Assembly: GCA_963575745.1 (NCBI GenBank)
Contig: CAUYUJ010002113.1
Coordinates: 790,001-854,000 of the forward strand
Length of the DNA stretch: 64,000 bases
Origin: Prorocentrum cordatum
Lineage: Eukaryota > Sar > Dinophyceae > Prorocentrales > Prorocentraceae
Direction: 5' to 3'
Under the pieces are notes generated by a model. The model was not told the origin of the DNA, did no database searches, and saw nothing but the letters and a program-made list of their open reading frames with translations. Position numbers and translations under genes: made by a program. Of this stretch, positions 9,524-19,050 are shown piece after piece; positions within the stretch are counted from its first letter, which is position 1; the number at the start of each line of letters is the position of its first letter.

Positions 9524-9931
9524 TTGAAACTCACACGCCAGATCGGCGGATTAAGCTACACAACAAAGTATACACACTGTCCCATCCGGGGTCCGCGCCT
9601 GGGGAAAGCCGCAGAACCCTGGGACAACACGAACTGTGATGCTGTAGTCCCGCAAACATGCAGCGCACTTCCCGCACATGTCGGGACACGGCGACGCCAG
9701 GGGGTTATCAAATACAATCTCCGTTACGTGTTCGCTGTTTACGTGACGTGGGCTCAGGGAGCGCTCGACCCCATGCCTGGGATTGCTGTTCCACCGCAGC
9801 TCTTCACAATCCCGACGACCGAGGCGGCCCTCCAGCTGCCCAAATCACGGAAACTATACGTCACGATTTTTGCGTGGCGTCGGAGGCCAGCTTCCTCGTC
9901 CGACATGTCGGCAGCACGCAGTCGAGAGTGA
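9524..9931 (+). CDS. Open frame of 135 codons, uncertain
   Basis: Begins MKLTRQIGGLSYTTK and ends SDMSAARSRE at the edge of the foldback at 9930. The sequence is unique in the window. The opposite strand over 9754-9978 is also open and protein-like (AGLRRHAKIVTYSF), so the coding strand is unclear. No motif recognised. Confidence 0.2.
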   Translation: MKLTRQIGGLSYTTKYTHCPIRGPRLGKAAEPWDNTNCDAVVPQTCSALPAHVGTRRRQGVIKYNLRYVFAVYVTWAQGALDPMPGIAVPPQLFTIPTTEAALQLPKSRKLYVTIFAWRRRPASSSDMSAARSRE

Positions 9932-10140
9932 CCCTGGGCCGGAAGCCGGGCAAGGGCTGCTAAATCCGTGGCTGCCAAAATCGACCTCCGGGAAATTGTC
10001 TTCGTCCTTCCGGGAAGAAGCCCGTTGACTGTTTCGCGTGCCGCGCCTCATTCTGGGAAGCTGTTTTTTCCTCCCAGGAGGGCCGTTTTAGCAGCCACGG
10101 TTTTAGCAGCTCTCGCCTGGCTCCCGACTGGGCACGAGTG
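9930..10140. mobile_element. Foldback element, about 100-bp imperfect arms
   Basis: GGCTGCTAAATCCGTGGCTG at about 9955 pairs with CAGCCACGGTTTTAGCAGCT at about 10092, with further imperfect pairing out to 9930 and 10140 around a centre near 10030. Confidence 0.75.
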
Positions 10141-10339
10141 TCCTCAGGTGCGCGACTTGCGGGGGGTCCAGGGGGGGAATGGGGCACGTGCGCGCAAGCC
10201 ACTTCAGGGGGGGCTCCTGCGGACCCTCGACTTGGGGCCACTCCTGCGAAGGGTCACTCTCACGCGCCGTCGACCGGTGTCGCCCTGTGGGGGGGGGACC
10301 TCCCTCGAGGCCCTCGTGCTTTCTGACCCCCCCCGGGGC

Positions 10340-10377
10340 CTGGTTCTGCATGGCCTGCATGGCCGCGTTCATGCCGC
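10340..10377 (-). CDS. Exon-like segment, Met/Ala/Gln-rich
   Basis: Minus strand: acceptor after CCCCGGAG, then 38 bases reading GMNAAMQAMQNQ, then GCCCCG (GC-type donor after CAG). The core ATG-CAG-AAC-CAG matches the 7660-7734 candidate. The outgoing phase is 0, compatible with that exon. The acceptor has only a moderate pyrimidine tract. Confidence 0.25.
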
Positions 10378-10579
10378 CTCCGGGGCGCGGCGGCGGCGGC
10401 GCAGAAAGGAGGGACGGGGAGGAAGATGAGGGCCAAGACCATTCTGGTGTTTTGCAAAAAAAAAAAAACCGACGGCGTATGTCCATTCCGATGTTCGACC
10501 TCTAGGATGCCTCTTCGGACCCAAAGCCACCAAACCACGACCCAGGATGGAAACGCAGGTCCCCGGGATGGCAAGCCTG

Positions 10580-10750
10580 GGTTGGATCGAAATGTGAAAA
10601 CGGACCGAATCGGAAACGGACTGGGTCGCCAGCGAATCGTCCCGAAACGAATCGAAATCCGATCGCCATGTCCGGCTCCTGCCTGGCCCTGACCGATGCC
10701 GCAGAAACGAACCGAATCGAATCGAATCGAAATCCGCAGCCCGATCCCCT
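10580..10750 (+). repeat. Degenerate CGAATC/GGAAC repeat
   Basis: Runs of GAATCGAATCGAATCGAAAT and related words. A comparable ACCGAACCG-rich stretch is at 18790-19050. Confidence 0.6.
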
Positions 10751-10779
10751 TTCGCTCTTTTGCGGAGGCTCCTCCTTAG

Positions 10780-11090
10780 AGAGCCTCTTGGGGACCTCAC
10801 GAAAGTCTTCAAACGACTACTTGGGGCTTTCTGGAGGCTGCCTGGGGCCCACTGGGGGCCTCTGGGGGCTTCCCCGGGCCACCTTGCTTCCAACCGCGGT
10901 TTCCCTGAACGACCAGGCTACGAATCGAAATGTTTCGGGGGGCGTTTCAGGGGCCATCTCAGGCCGTCATGGGTTCTCTTGGGGCTATCATTTTTTCCCT
11001 TTTGGCCCTTCCTGAGGCTCCCTTGGACTGCCTGGAAGCTCCTTTCGGCAGTTTTGAGGCGATGCTCCCTGGGCGGTCTCGGACGCCTGG
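10780..11090 (+). repeat. Degenerate CTTGGGGGCC minisatellite (family E), copy 1
   Basis: Words such as CTTGGGGACC, CTTGGGGCTT and CCTGGGGCC recur every 12-18 bases. Same family as 38110-38720 and, reversed, 32095-32620. Gly/Leu/Trp-rich translations are artefacts. Confidence 0.65.
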
Positions 11091-11313
11091 CAAACCGAAG
11101 GACCGAGGATTCCCCAAATCTTATGATGTTCTAACCTACTTCAGCCTTGACCACCAGGAAGAATTTCGAGCGCCCAAAAGAGTACCGAAACTCAAAGGTT
11201 TTCACCTGTCGGGCCCTGGGAGACACCCGCCCGACACTGTGTCGGCACTGCTTCGACACTCCTTTGACACTTTCCCGGGTGCTCGAAACTATTTCTGGGA
11301 GGCGGTCCTTAAG

Positions 11314-11492
11314 TCAGCGAGCGAAGAATGGTATAAAATAAACTTTTTCGCCGTCGGGGACACCTGCCCCTGGGCGGCTGGAAAATGTATACCCCTACGG
11401 TGCCACCGTAAGGGTATAAACTTTCCAGCCGCCCTGGGGCAGGTGATCCCGACGGCGAAAAAGTTTATTTTATACCGTTCTTCGCCCGTTAA
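11314..11492. mobile_element. Foldback element FB-Y, copy 1
   Basis: Arms 11314-11402 and 11404-11492, 89 bp each with one central base. GGTATAAAATAAACTTTTTC lies on the left arm and its inverse on the right. Centre is TACGGTG-C-CACCGTA. Same length and sequence as 57286-57464. Confidence 0.9.
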
Positions 11493-11594
11493 TTACGTAA
11501 GTAGGATGGGCACAACATAACCCGGATCAAAGCAAAACCAAGTGGTGACCCAAAACTTTCCTCGCGCTTGGAGCTCCTCTCAGGAGGGCCTTCC

Positions 11595-11797
11595 TTCGGG
11601 AGCGGCCAAGAGAGGGGGGTCCAAGAGGGGGGGGGTGCAAATCATGACCGGCGGCATGTGCGCGGCCCAGCGGGGGGGCCAGGGACGTGATGAAATAAGA
11701 AGAGGCGCCATCAGATCTGGAGAAAAATCATGGCCCACGCCATGAGATCCACCACCCCCCCTAGTCGCCACCCCCCTCTTTTCCGCCCCCGATTCTT
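11595..11797 (+). repeat. Dispersed repeat L, copy 1
   Basis: GTGCAAATCATGACCGGCGG, a GCGCGGCCCAGCGGGGGGGC block, the palindromic ATGGCCCACGCCAT and CACCCCCCTCTTTTCCGCCC occur in the same order at 49822-50012. A third copy (50290-50398 plus 50557-50665) is interrupted by a small element. The plus strand reads MTGGMCAAQRGGQ in the first two copies. Confidence 0.75.
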
Positions 11798-11967
11798 TCC
11801 TCGCGCTTCGAGCTCCTCTCAGGAGGGCCTTCGTGGGGCCGTCCTCGGTCGTCCTGGGGCTGCCCGGGGCCGCCTGGGGCCCTCGCGGAGCCGCGGGGCC
11901 GCTCGGCCGCCATGCTGCAGGGGTGCAGCCTGCCTCGGCCCGACAAGGGATTCCAGCACGCCCCCCC

Positions 11968-12091
11968 AGGAGGAGGAGGAGGAGGAGGAGGAGGAGGAGG
12001 AGGAGGAGGAGGAGGAGGAGGAGGAGGAGGAGGGGGAGGAGGAGGAGGAGGAGGAGGAGGAGGAGGAGGAGGAGGAGGAGGAGGAGGAGGG
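11968..12091 (+). repeat. (GGA)n microsatellite
   Basis: About 40 GGA units with two interruptions. Confidence 0.95.
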
Positions 12092-12400
12092 AACTTTCTG
12101 GGCCGAACGGCACCGAACATGCGCGGTGCGCGCCGCACTGCCCCTGCCCGGCTCCCTCGAGGGACCTCGGTTGAACTCCAGCGTGGGTTGTTACTGTAGA
12201 GAGGGTCATGAAACAGACGTCGAAACACACATTATGACGATCTGTGCATATGCGGTTTGGCAGATCGGGGCGGCATCAAGGCGACGCCCAGGGGCGTCGT
12301 GGACTCGAGACTTCGGCCTGGAAACACGAGGCGCACGATTACCCAGCATGAAGTTCTCCAACCGGTCACTGTGTTCTGGGGGGTGCACGGACCTCGGCAC

Positions 12401-12433
12401 GCCAAGGTGCCGAGGTCACCTCGGCACCTTGGC
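12401..12433. other. Perfect 16-bp palindrome with one-base centre
   Basis: GCCAAGGTGCCGAGGT at 12401-12416 and its exact reverse complement at 12418-12433. Confidence 0.9.
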
Positions 12434-12527
12434 GGGCGGAGGGCTCGCAGTGGCGCGGCCTGGCTTGACCTCGCGGCCTGAGGGCCACCCTCCACGCCTC
12501 CTGCAGACCTGTCGTGTGCTCTCTGAC

Positions 12528-12596
12528 CTGCTGCTCATCAGCGGCCCCGCCAAGATCGCGCGCCGCCGTTCCGATCATGGCGACGAGGACGTGAGC
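12528..12596 (-). CDS. Exon-like segment with strong splice sites
   Basis: Minus strand: TCTCTAAACCCAAG acceptor, 23 codons in phase 0-0 reading AHVLVAMIGTAARDLGGAAD then EQQ, then GTCAGA after CAG, a consensus GT donor. Third positions are mostly G or C. It fits between the 17726-17806 and 7660-7734 candidates, all phase 0. No known domain recognised. Confidence 0.45.
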
Positions 12597-12599
12597 CTT

Positions 12600-13117
12600 G
12601 GGTTTAGAGAGCAAGCTTCTGAGAACCGGGGGCGGTGCAACCATTCATGGGAACTTCGTCTCGCAGTCCTCTCGCGAGACGCAAGTAACGGGTGCACTGG
12701 CCCACGGTCCCCTGGCTTCCAATCGTGCCACATCGACTGCCGCTTTGAGCGGCCCGATCTGACGCGGCGTGTGCCAATTCATCACCCATTGAATGAACTC
12801 TAATGGTGGCTATCTCGCAACTCGGCCGGCCAGTCCCCACGCCATTTTCCACTGTGTCATGGTCAACGTGTGCATCATATGCACGTGCATTTGAGCTTCT
12901 GCATGTCTCGTCGTGCGTTTGACGTTGTCCACCCAAGGTTCAAACTTCGTATGACAATATCTGTCCTTGTAGTCGCGGTCTGCCACGTCGGTTTCTGCGT
13001 TGCCGGCGCCGTTTGCGCCGTCTTGGGGAGCCAACGATCACGCGTAGCATGCGACGTTGTGTGCGCTGTAGCCGCTCTCTGAGGCACAGTCAGAATCCAC
13101 GTGCCAGCACCATGCGG
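12600..13117. other. Unique sequence, no gene called
   Basis: Mixed composition with no internal repeat. A 70-codon plus frame (12870-13082) contains a hydrophobic stretch but lacks supporting features. Confidence 0.4.
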
Positions 13118-13315
13118 TCGGGAACGTTTGCTTTGCGTGTCGCGGCGGGGGCAACGGCGAGATGCTATGCTCAGCAAGCGGAAAGCGTGTCGCTCCGCTC
13201 CGCGGGGCGGGTGGCTGGGAAAACCTCGGGTGACGACTTGGGGCCAGGAAACATGTGGCTTGTCGCGCCGAAACGCGGTGGGGCAGAACCGGTGGAACGA
13301 CACACTGGGCCAACG
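13118..13315 (+). repeat. Dispersed repeat K, copy 2
   Basis: Starts GCGGTCGGGAACGTTTGCTT and contains GTGTCGCTCCGCTCCGCGGG. Both recur at 21230-21345, and the reverse complement is at 5200-5340. Confidence 0.75.
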
Positions 13316-13554
13316 TTCTCGCCCGTAAAATACCATTGGCCTCACAGTGACACTGGAGAGCCGCAGTCGGCGTCCGAGTGGGTAGTGCTTTCTTGTGAAC
13401 TCCCGCCTGTGAGTTGTGAAAGCAGCACATCCTGCTTTCAACCAGTGTTGTTTCTCTGTGGGCATGGTGCCGACGATTGACACCAAAAACTTGACCGTGC
13501 GAGAGGGCGCATGATGTTCTCGAAAAGTGAGGAGCGTAAGGGTCGTCCTGCTCC

Positions 13555-13803
13555 ATGTTTCTGAGAAGCCTGAATGAGCGACTGGTCATGATTGTCAGCA
13601 TCATTGTGCGAGTAGGTTCGCTGGAGTCAGTATATGCATCCTGGTGCAACACCTTGGTTCTTCAGTGCCGCCCAGAGGCTCTAAAATTGAATCGTATCGG
13701 ATGCTTTCTGAAATTCACAACCCAGACCTGTACGTTCATTCGCAGGCTCGATCCCATAGTATGTGAAAGGTCAACGGTGAATAATGAGGTGGTCTTGCGT
13801 TGA
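13555..13803 (+). CDS. Small open frame, 82 codons, uncertain
   Basis: Begins MFLRSLNERLVMIVSIIVRV in non-repetitive, less GC-rich DNA. No motif, no neighbouring evidence. Confidence 0.15.
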   Translation: MFLRSLNERLVMIVSIIVRVGSLESVYASWCNTLVLQCRPEALKLNRIGCFLKFTTQTCTFIRRLDPIVCERSTVNNEVVLR

Positions 13804-13819
13804 GCGTGGTGTGCGAAGG

Positions 13820-14217
13820 AGCGGGACAAGAAGGATGAGGAGAGGAGGGAGACAGGGAGGTGTAAGAGAACGATGAGGGGGAAGAGGAGAGGAACGAGGA
13901 CGAGGGGGATCGTCGTCCAGTTTTTGGGTCATAACTCGGGCCTCCGGCAGCCGTTCGGCACGATCTGGGCACCCGCGGAACGCTCTCGCCGAGGCGCAGC
14001 TGCCGGAGAGCAGAGGCTGGAAAGCAACCGAGAAGCGGCGAAAACGCCCGAAAACCTCGGACCCCGAACCTAAGAGAGGAAGAACGAGGAAGAGTGCGAC
14101 GACGACGACGACGACGACGACGAGGACGACGACGACGGCGGCGACGAGGAGAGGCCCGCCTGCCGCCGCCGGCGCCGCCCTCTGCCTCGGTGTATCGGCC
14201 ACATGCCGACGTTGTCG

Positions 14218-14267
<50 letters not shown>

Positions 14268-14330
14268 CGATGGCGACGGCGACGGCGACGGCGAGGTCGA
14301 CGGCGACGGCGGCGGCGGCGTCGGTGACGA
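13820..14330 (+). repeat. Purine tract followed by (GAC)n arrays
   Basis: AGGA-rich sequence to 13910, then GACGAC arrays at 14097-14135 and 14218-14265, then GGCGAC words to about 14325. Arg, Asp and Thr runs are artefacts. A possible minus exon (MEALHTCNGLG, acceptor CTCGCCCACAG at 14372) sits beside it, but no donor can be fixed. Confidence 0.85.
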
Positions 14331-14525
14331 CGCCGCGGCCGAGGCCGTTGCACGTGTGTAGCGCCTCCATGCTGTGGGCGAGTGGTGGCGAGAGGAAGAG
14401 AGAAAGGCTACGGGCCGGCTCTTGCGGGGCGCCCCGAGGGGGGGTGAGGGGAGCGCGGCCGTCTGAGGAGGCGGGGCTTGCCGGGTGAGCGACCAAAAGA
14501 AGTGGGTCTGACGCGAGATGACATA

Positions 14526-14703
14526 CTCCAGATTTCGTAATAAAGGGAGGGGGGTCTCATTTCGGGGGGGGTCTCTTCCGGGCTATCTTGGAGGGCCTGG
14601 GGGGTCTGGGGACGATGTTTTAAAAGGTTCTCCCACGGGGGAGGTCTGAAATGGCTTGTCTTGGAGGGTCCAGACCCCCTCCCTTTTATTACGAAATCTA
14701 GAG
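14526..14703. mobile_element. TA-flanked MITE, 178 bp, 32-bp terminal inverted repeats
   Basis: Left end 14526-14557 starts CTCCAGATTTCGTAATAAAG and right end 14672-14703 finishes with its inverse, with two mismatches or single-base gaps. The dinucleotide TA is present directly outside both ends (14524-14525, 14704-14705), the target duplication typical of Tc1/mariner-type elements. No transposase inside. Confidence 0.85.
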
Positions 14704-14920
14704 TAGCGACAGAGCGACCTTACGCAACGGCTTAGGCGGGTCGGCAGCGCGGCATGCCACATTAAAGCGAAGGTGCTGACGCGCGACCTTCTGCGGGGAA
14801 GCTTGTGCGCCAATGCCCGTGAAGACATGCGAGAACGAACCCGTCTTCCTTCGCGCTCGGGTGGGGCCGGAGGCTGTTGGGAAGGCTTCTTAGACTCAGG
14901 CGGTCGCACGCTGACATGCC

Positions 14921-15092
14921 TTGCGGATCCGGAGATCTGGCGCGTGGGCGCCAGATCCACGGATGGGGGAAGGTGCCCCCGAAACAGGAGGCCAGGCCAG
15001 TGCCGCCGGATTTGGCGACGGAGCGCGCCGACTTTGCATGGAAGCGGGATCCGTCGCTGGTCCGCGCGCCTTCGTCCATGTCTGCGCCTCCG
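14921..15092 (+). repeat. Dispersed repeat M, copy 1
   Basis: GATCTGGCGCGTGGGCGCCA with an internal palindrome, then GGGGGAAGGTGCCCCCGAA, a GCCGCCGGATTTGGCGACG block and a GTGCCGACT-like block. Homologues are at 24938-25080 and 35248-35445. Confidence 0.7.
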
Positions 15093-15218
15093 CGACGGAA
15101 GCCGGGAGGGCTTCTAATCAGCCCCCTGCCGCCCGAAGGGGGCCGCCCCCCTCGCCGACGGAAGCCGGGAGGGCTTCTAATCAGCCCCCTGCCGCCCGAA
15201 GGGGGCCGCCCCCTTCGC
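15093..15218 (+). repeat. Tandem duplication, 63-bp unit
   Basis: Two copies (15093 and 15156) starting CGACGGAAGCCGGGAGGGCT with one mismatch. The unit is a multiple of three and keeps the surrounding frames open. Confidence 0.95.
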
Positions 15219-15474
15219 CCCGCCAGGGACGACTCGCAACCACTCTGTCGAGCTGGCTCCCGAGCCTGGCCGCATGCAGCGGAGAGGGAGCAGCGAGCCA
15301 GCACGCAGCTGATGATTTCTCCAAATGGGGCCTCCCCTGCGCCAGCAACGCCGGCGCATCGAAGGAGGCGCCCAGCGGCGGGCCTGAAAGCACCCGCGTG
15401 CAGCAGACTTCCTGATGCCCCCTCTGTCCCAGGGCCCCCTTCTTCGGGATCCCACATGGGGCAGTGTCAGACCA

Positions 15475-15670
15475 TGCGGGGTCCTCGAGAACCCCGAGAG
15501 ATCTCACCGCGCGGTCCGTCACCACACGGTTCTGGGACCGTGGAGGCCCCAGTCGACCGAGACCATGCTCGGAGAACGGCCCAGGGGCCAAAACCGTGCA
15601 GCCACCCCGACTCCCCACTCGCTCACCCGACGGAGTGGTCACCGCGCCGTCTGGAAGCCCGTAACGTTCG
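15475..15670 (+). repeat. Dispersed repeat N, copy 1
   Basis: CCCCAGTCGACCGAGAC, GGAGAACGGCCCAGG and CCAAAACCGTGC blocks. Matches 53045-53265 in the same order and 18205-18345 reversed. The 53 kb copy is rich in CACCGCACGGT. Confidence 0.75.
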
Positions 15671-15829
15671 TCCGACCCGACATCTCCCTCCCGCGCGCGG
15701 CCAATCGTGGAAGGCCGCGGCGGGCCAGCTCTGCGCTGGGCGCCTGGCGCCTACTTCTGGCCGCCCCACCACCGACACGGCTGCTGCACCAGCGGCCGGT
15801 GCGCCACCCGTTGGCTGGTCCCAGGGGAC

Positions 15830-15935
15830 CTGAAGCGTTGTGTTCGCGTCGGTTTCCTTTCTCGACGCCGGAAGTGCGTAATGATGCCCGCTGGTTCCCA
15901 TTGCTTGCGGCGTTGGATCATCCTGCTGCTGCTGC
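15830..15935 (-). CDS. Possible exon, Gln-rich
   Basis: Minus-strand frame with five Gln codons, then DDPTPQAMGTSGHHYALPAS, ending CTT-CAG before GTCCCC, a plausible donor. The 5' limit is unclear because it merges with the pyrimidine tract. Two other frames are also open here. Confidence 0.2.
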
Positions 15936-17720
15936 TGCTCCTCCCCTTGCTCATCCTTCCTCTTCGTCCTCCTCCTCCTCCTCGCGCATGTGCTCCACAT
16001 CATCAAAATCCTCCCGATCGTTCTCAGCTTGCCCATCCGAGTCTACCTCCTTCGTCCTGTTCCTACCCCTTCTCCTCCTCCTCACCGTCCTCCTCCTCCT
16101 CCACCTCCTTTTCAGCCTCGATATGGTCATCGTGCTTCTCGTTCTTCCTCCTCGTCCTCTTCCTCCCGATCGTGCTGATATTCCTGCTCCTGCTTCTCCT
16201 GCTCCTGCTGCTCCCCTGCTCCTCCTGCCTCCTTTCTCCTCCTCACAATGATGTTCCTCCTCTTCCTCCTCCGCCTCCTCATTCCGAGACCTACCGTCCT
16301 CCACCTCCTGCCCGTGCTCCTCCTCCTCCAATTCGTTCTCGTCCTCGTCCTTAGTATTATCCTTCCTCCTCCTCTTCCTCCTCCTCCTCCTCGCGCATGT
16401 GCTCCAACTCATCCATACCCTCCAAATGCTTCTCATCCTGCTCATCCACGTTGTCCTCCTTCCTCCTGTTCCTACCCTTCTCCTCCTCTTCCTCCTCCTC
16501 CTCCTCCTCACCGTCCTCGTCCTCCTCCTTCTCCTCAGGATGGTCATCGTCCTTCTCGTGTGTTTCCTCCTCGTTATCTTCCTCCCGATCGTGCTAGTAG
16601 TCCAAATGCGTGTCCTCCTGCTCCTTCTTCCTCCTTCTTCCTTCTCACGATGCTGATCCTCCTCCTCCTCCACCTGCTCCTCCTCCCCCACATTCCGAGA
16701 CCCGCCGTCCTCCACCTCCTGCCCGTGCTCCTCCTCCTCCTCCTCCTCCTCCTCCTCCAACTCGTCCTCGTCCTCGTCCTCCTCATAACCCTTCCTCCTC
16801 CTCCTCCTCGCGCATGTGCTCCACCTCCATGCCCTCTCAATACTTCTCTTGCTGCCCATCCGCTTCGTCCTCCTCCTCCTGCTCCTGACCCTTCTCCTCC
16901 TCCTCACAGTCCGTCTCCTCCTCCTCCTCCTCCTCCTTCTTCCTGCCGTTGTTGCACCTCCTCCCGATCATGTTTACCATCCTGTTTTTTCTCCTTGGCC
17001 TGGTCTCCTCCTCCTTCTCCTCCTCCTCCTCCTCCTCAATATCTTCCTCCTCATCCTCCGTAATGTTCTCGTCTTCCTTCCTCCTCCTGTTTCCTCCTCA
17101 TTCCCGCCGCGGCGGTTCCTCCTCCTGATCTTCCTTCTTCGAACCATCCTGCTGCTCCTCCTCCTGATGTTGCTGCTGCTCCTGCTCCTCATTGCCAGGG
17201 CTTCTTCCTCCTCCTTGCCGTGCTCCTCCTCTGCCACTGGTGCTTCTTCTCCTCCTCCTCCTCCTCCTCTGCCTCCTCCTCCTCCTCCTCCTCCTCCTCC
17301 TCCTCCTCCGTCTCCTCCTCCTCCTTCCCCCTCTTCCTCCTCCTCCTCCTCCTCCTCCTCCTCCTCCTCCTCCTTCTCTTCCTCCTCCTACTCCTAAACA
17401 TCCTTCTGCTCCTCTCCTCCTGATGCCCTCCCGTATCCTCCTGCTGCGCCGACTGGGACCTCCTCCTGTTCTTCCTTCTTCTCCTCCTCTTCCGCCTCCT
17501 CCCCCGCCCCCTCCGCCTTCCTTCCTCGTCCCTCGTCCCTGATCCCCCATCCCCCCCCAGCCTCATTCCTCCTGTCTCCTCCCGCCTCCCTTTTAGTTCC
17601 TCCATGCTCCCTGGTGGTTCGCCTCGTCGTCTTCCTCCTCCATCATTGGTCCTGCTCGTCTGCCTCCTCCTCCTCCTCCTCCTCCTCCTCCTCCTCCTCC
17701 TCCTTCTCTTCCTCCTCACA
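15900..17720 (+). repeat. 1.8-kb pyrimidine tract with a three-copy 410-bp higher-order repeat
   Basis: Nearly continuous CTC/TCC on the plus strand. The block CTCGCGCATGTGCTCCA starts at 15984, 16392 and 16808, giving higher-order units of 408 and 416 bp. Each unit also has a CCATCC-rich part. Antisense frames are Glu- and Arg-rich (318 codons at 15951-16907) and I treat them as repeat artefacts, although a repetitive acidic protein cannot be excluded. Confidence 0.85.
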
Positions 17721-17725
17721 AACAC

Positions 17726-17806
17726 AGCGTGCTTCCGCAACGATGCTTTCTGTTCAAGCAGCAGGTCCTTAGCCACCACGACTTCACCATGTTGCTCCTG
17801 GTTCCT
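17726..17806 (-). CDS. Exon-like segment, coiled-coil type
   Basis: Minus strand: GTGGCACCCTGCAG acceptor, 27 codons in phase 0-0 starting RNQEQHGEVVVAKDLLLEQK and ending ASLRKHA, then GTGTTT (or GCTGTG one codon earlier). The peptide is charged and helical. It would follow the Gln-rich end of the 20283-20381 exon. Confidence 0.45.
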
Positions 17807-17959
17807 CTGCAGGGTGCCACGCCCTCGCCGCTTCAGAAGAGGCTGCGGCGGTGGCGGCGGCGCAGCAAGCCCACTGGCGCTCCCGACGCGGTTGGGTGTG
17901 ATCTGGAGCCTAGGCCGCTCTTCGAGGAAGCATCGAACAGGGCTGGACCAAAACAATGT

Positions 17960-18060
17960 CTTGCGTTTTCGCTGGGTTTTCGTTTTCCCTCGTGTTGACT
18001 TCGGTCCGCCTTCGGTGCAAAACGAAGCCAAAACGAAAACGGTCCACGACATCTCCAAAC
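17960..18060. repeat. Imperfect foldback
   Basis: CGTTTTCGCTGGGTTTTCGT near 17969 pairs with ACGAAGCCAAAACGAAAACG near 18022. Confidence 0.5.
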
Positions 18061-18204
18061 CACCGTTTAGGCCGAGCCCTGGCATCGAGCGCCTGGGGCC
18101 TCGTGGGTTCAGACACAGATCAGTGAGGTACGATTCGCAAGCGTGGAGCACGCGCCCATGTCAGAAATCGGGTGGCATACGGCAAGACCAGAGCACGCCT
18201 ACCG

Positions 18205-18345
18205 CATCCTCGTCCGTCCCCCCGAGGTCCCAAAACGGTGAGGTGACCACACGGTCGGGTGAGCGGGTAGGGATTCGAGATGGCCGCACGGTCTTGGCCC
18301 TTGGGCCGTTCTCCGAGGACGGTCTCGGGCGATTGGGACCCTAGT
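18205..18345 (-). repeat. Dispersed repeat N, copy 2
   Basis: Reverse complement of copies 1 and 3: GGCCGTTCTCCGAGGACG, GTGACCACACGGTCGGGTG and GACCGTGCGGCC blocks. Confidence 0.75.
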
Positions 18346-18349
18346 GTTT

Positions 18350-18789
18350 CCCAAAGCCATGCGGTGCCTGACAGTGCGAAAGTGGAGAGGGGTTCGAAAT
18401 CAAGCTGTAGAACGGACCCTCTACTCCATATCGCTTATTAATCGGCCCATGGGGCTGGTCTTTTAAATTACGCTTTGGATGGCGGGGTGGGGGGGCGGAT
18501 TATTAGGGGCCGTTCCGCGAAGCCAAAGCACCAAGGGAATGGGGGCGATTTTTTATGCACTTTGTGACTCTCCGGCGGTGGGGGGGGCTAGGCCGTCTTG
18601 GCACGCATTTTCAACTTCGTTCACGTCTGCACCGCCATGTACAGGATCATTGCAAATTTGCGAGTGTCAATGACGCGCTGCCTTGTCGTCGTCATCGCTC
18701 ATCGATTTGTAGCCACAATCATCACCGATGTCTCTGCGGATCGTGTTATCGCTATCACAATCAGCCATGCAAGCAACAAACCGAACACA
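18350..18789. other. Unassigned sequence
   Basis: Mixed composition. Short GTCGTCGTCATCG words near 18680 are reminiscent of DR1. No gene or clear repeat. Confidence 0.4.
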
Positions 18790-19050
18790 GAACCGAGAAC
18801 CGTGACAAGAGCAGACCAAACAAGGCCCAAACAGGGAACAGAACAAACCGAACCGGACCGAACCGAATCCTCGCAAAACCGCACCGGTGCAAATTGAACC
18901 GGTCGAACCGAACCGTTCGAAAAATGGGAGCCGAATCAAACCGTGACCGGACCCAAGCCAAGCCGGCCAACAGCGAACCGGTGTCAAGCCGAGCCAGCCA
19001 ATTTAAGCCGAAGCGGGGTGCAAGCCTGCCCGGACCGGGCCGCACCGCGG
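18790..19050 (+). repeat. Degenerate ACCGAACCG repeat
   Basis: AACCGGACCGAACCGAATCC, GGTCGAACCGAACCG and related words at irregular 8-10 base spacing. Confidence 0.6.

Noticed and set aside
18360-18420. GGTTCGAAATC as a tRNA T-loop
   Set aside because: The flanking bases do not pair and no anticodon arm lies at the right distance.
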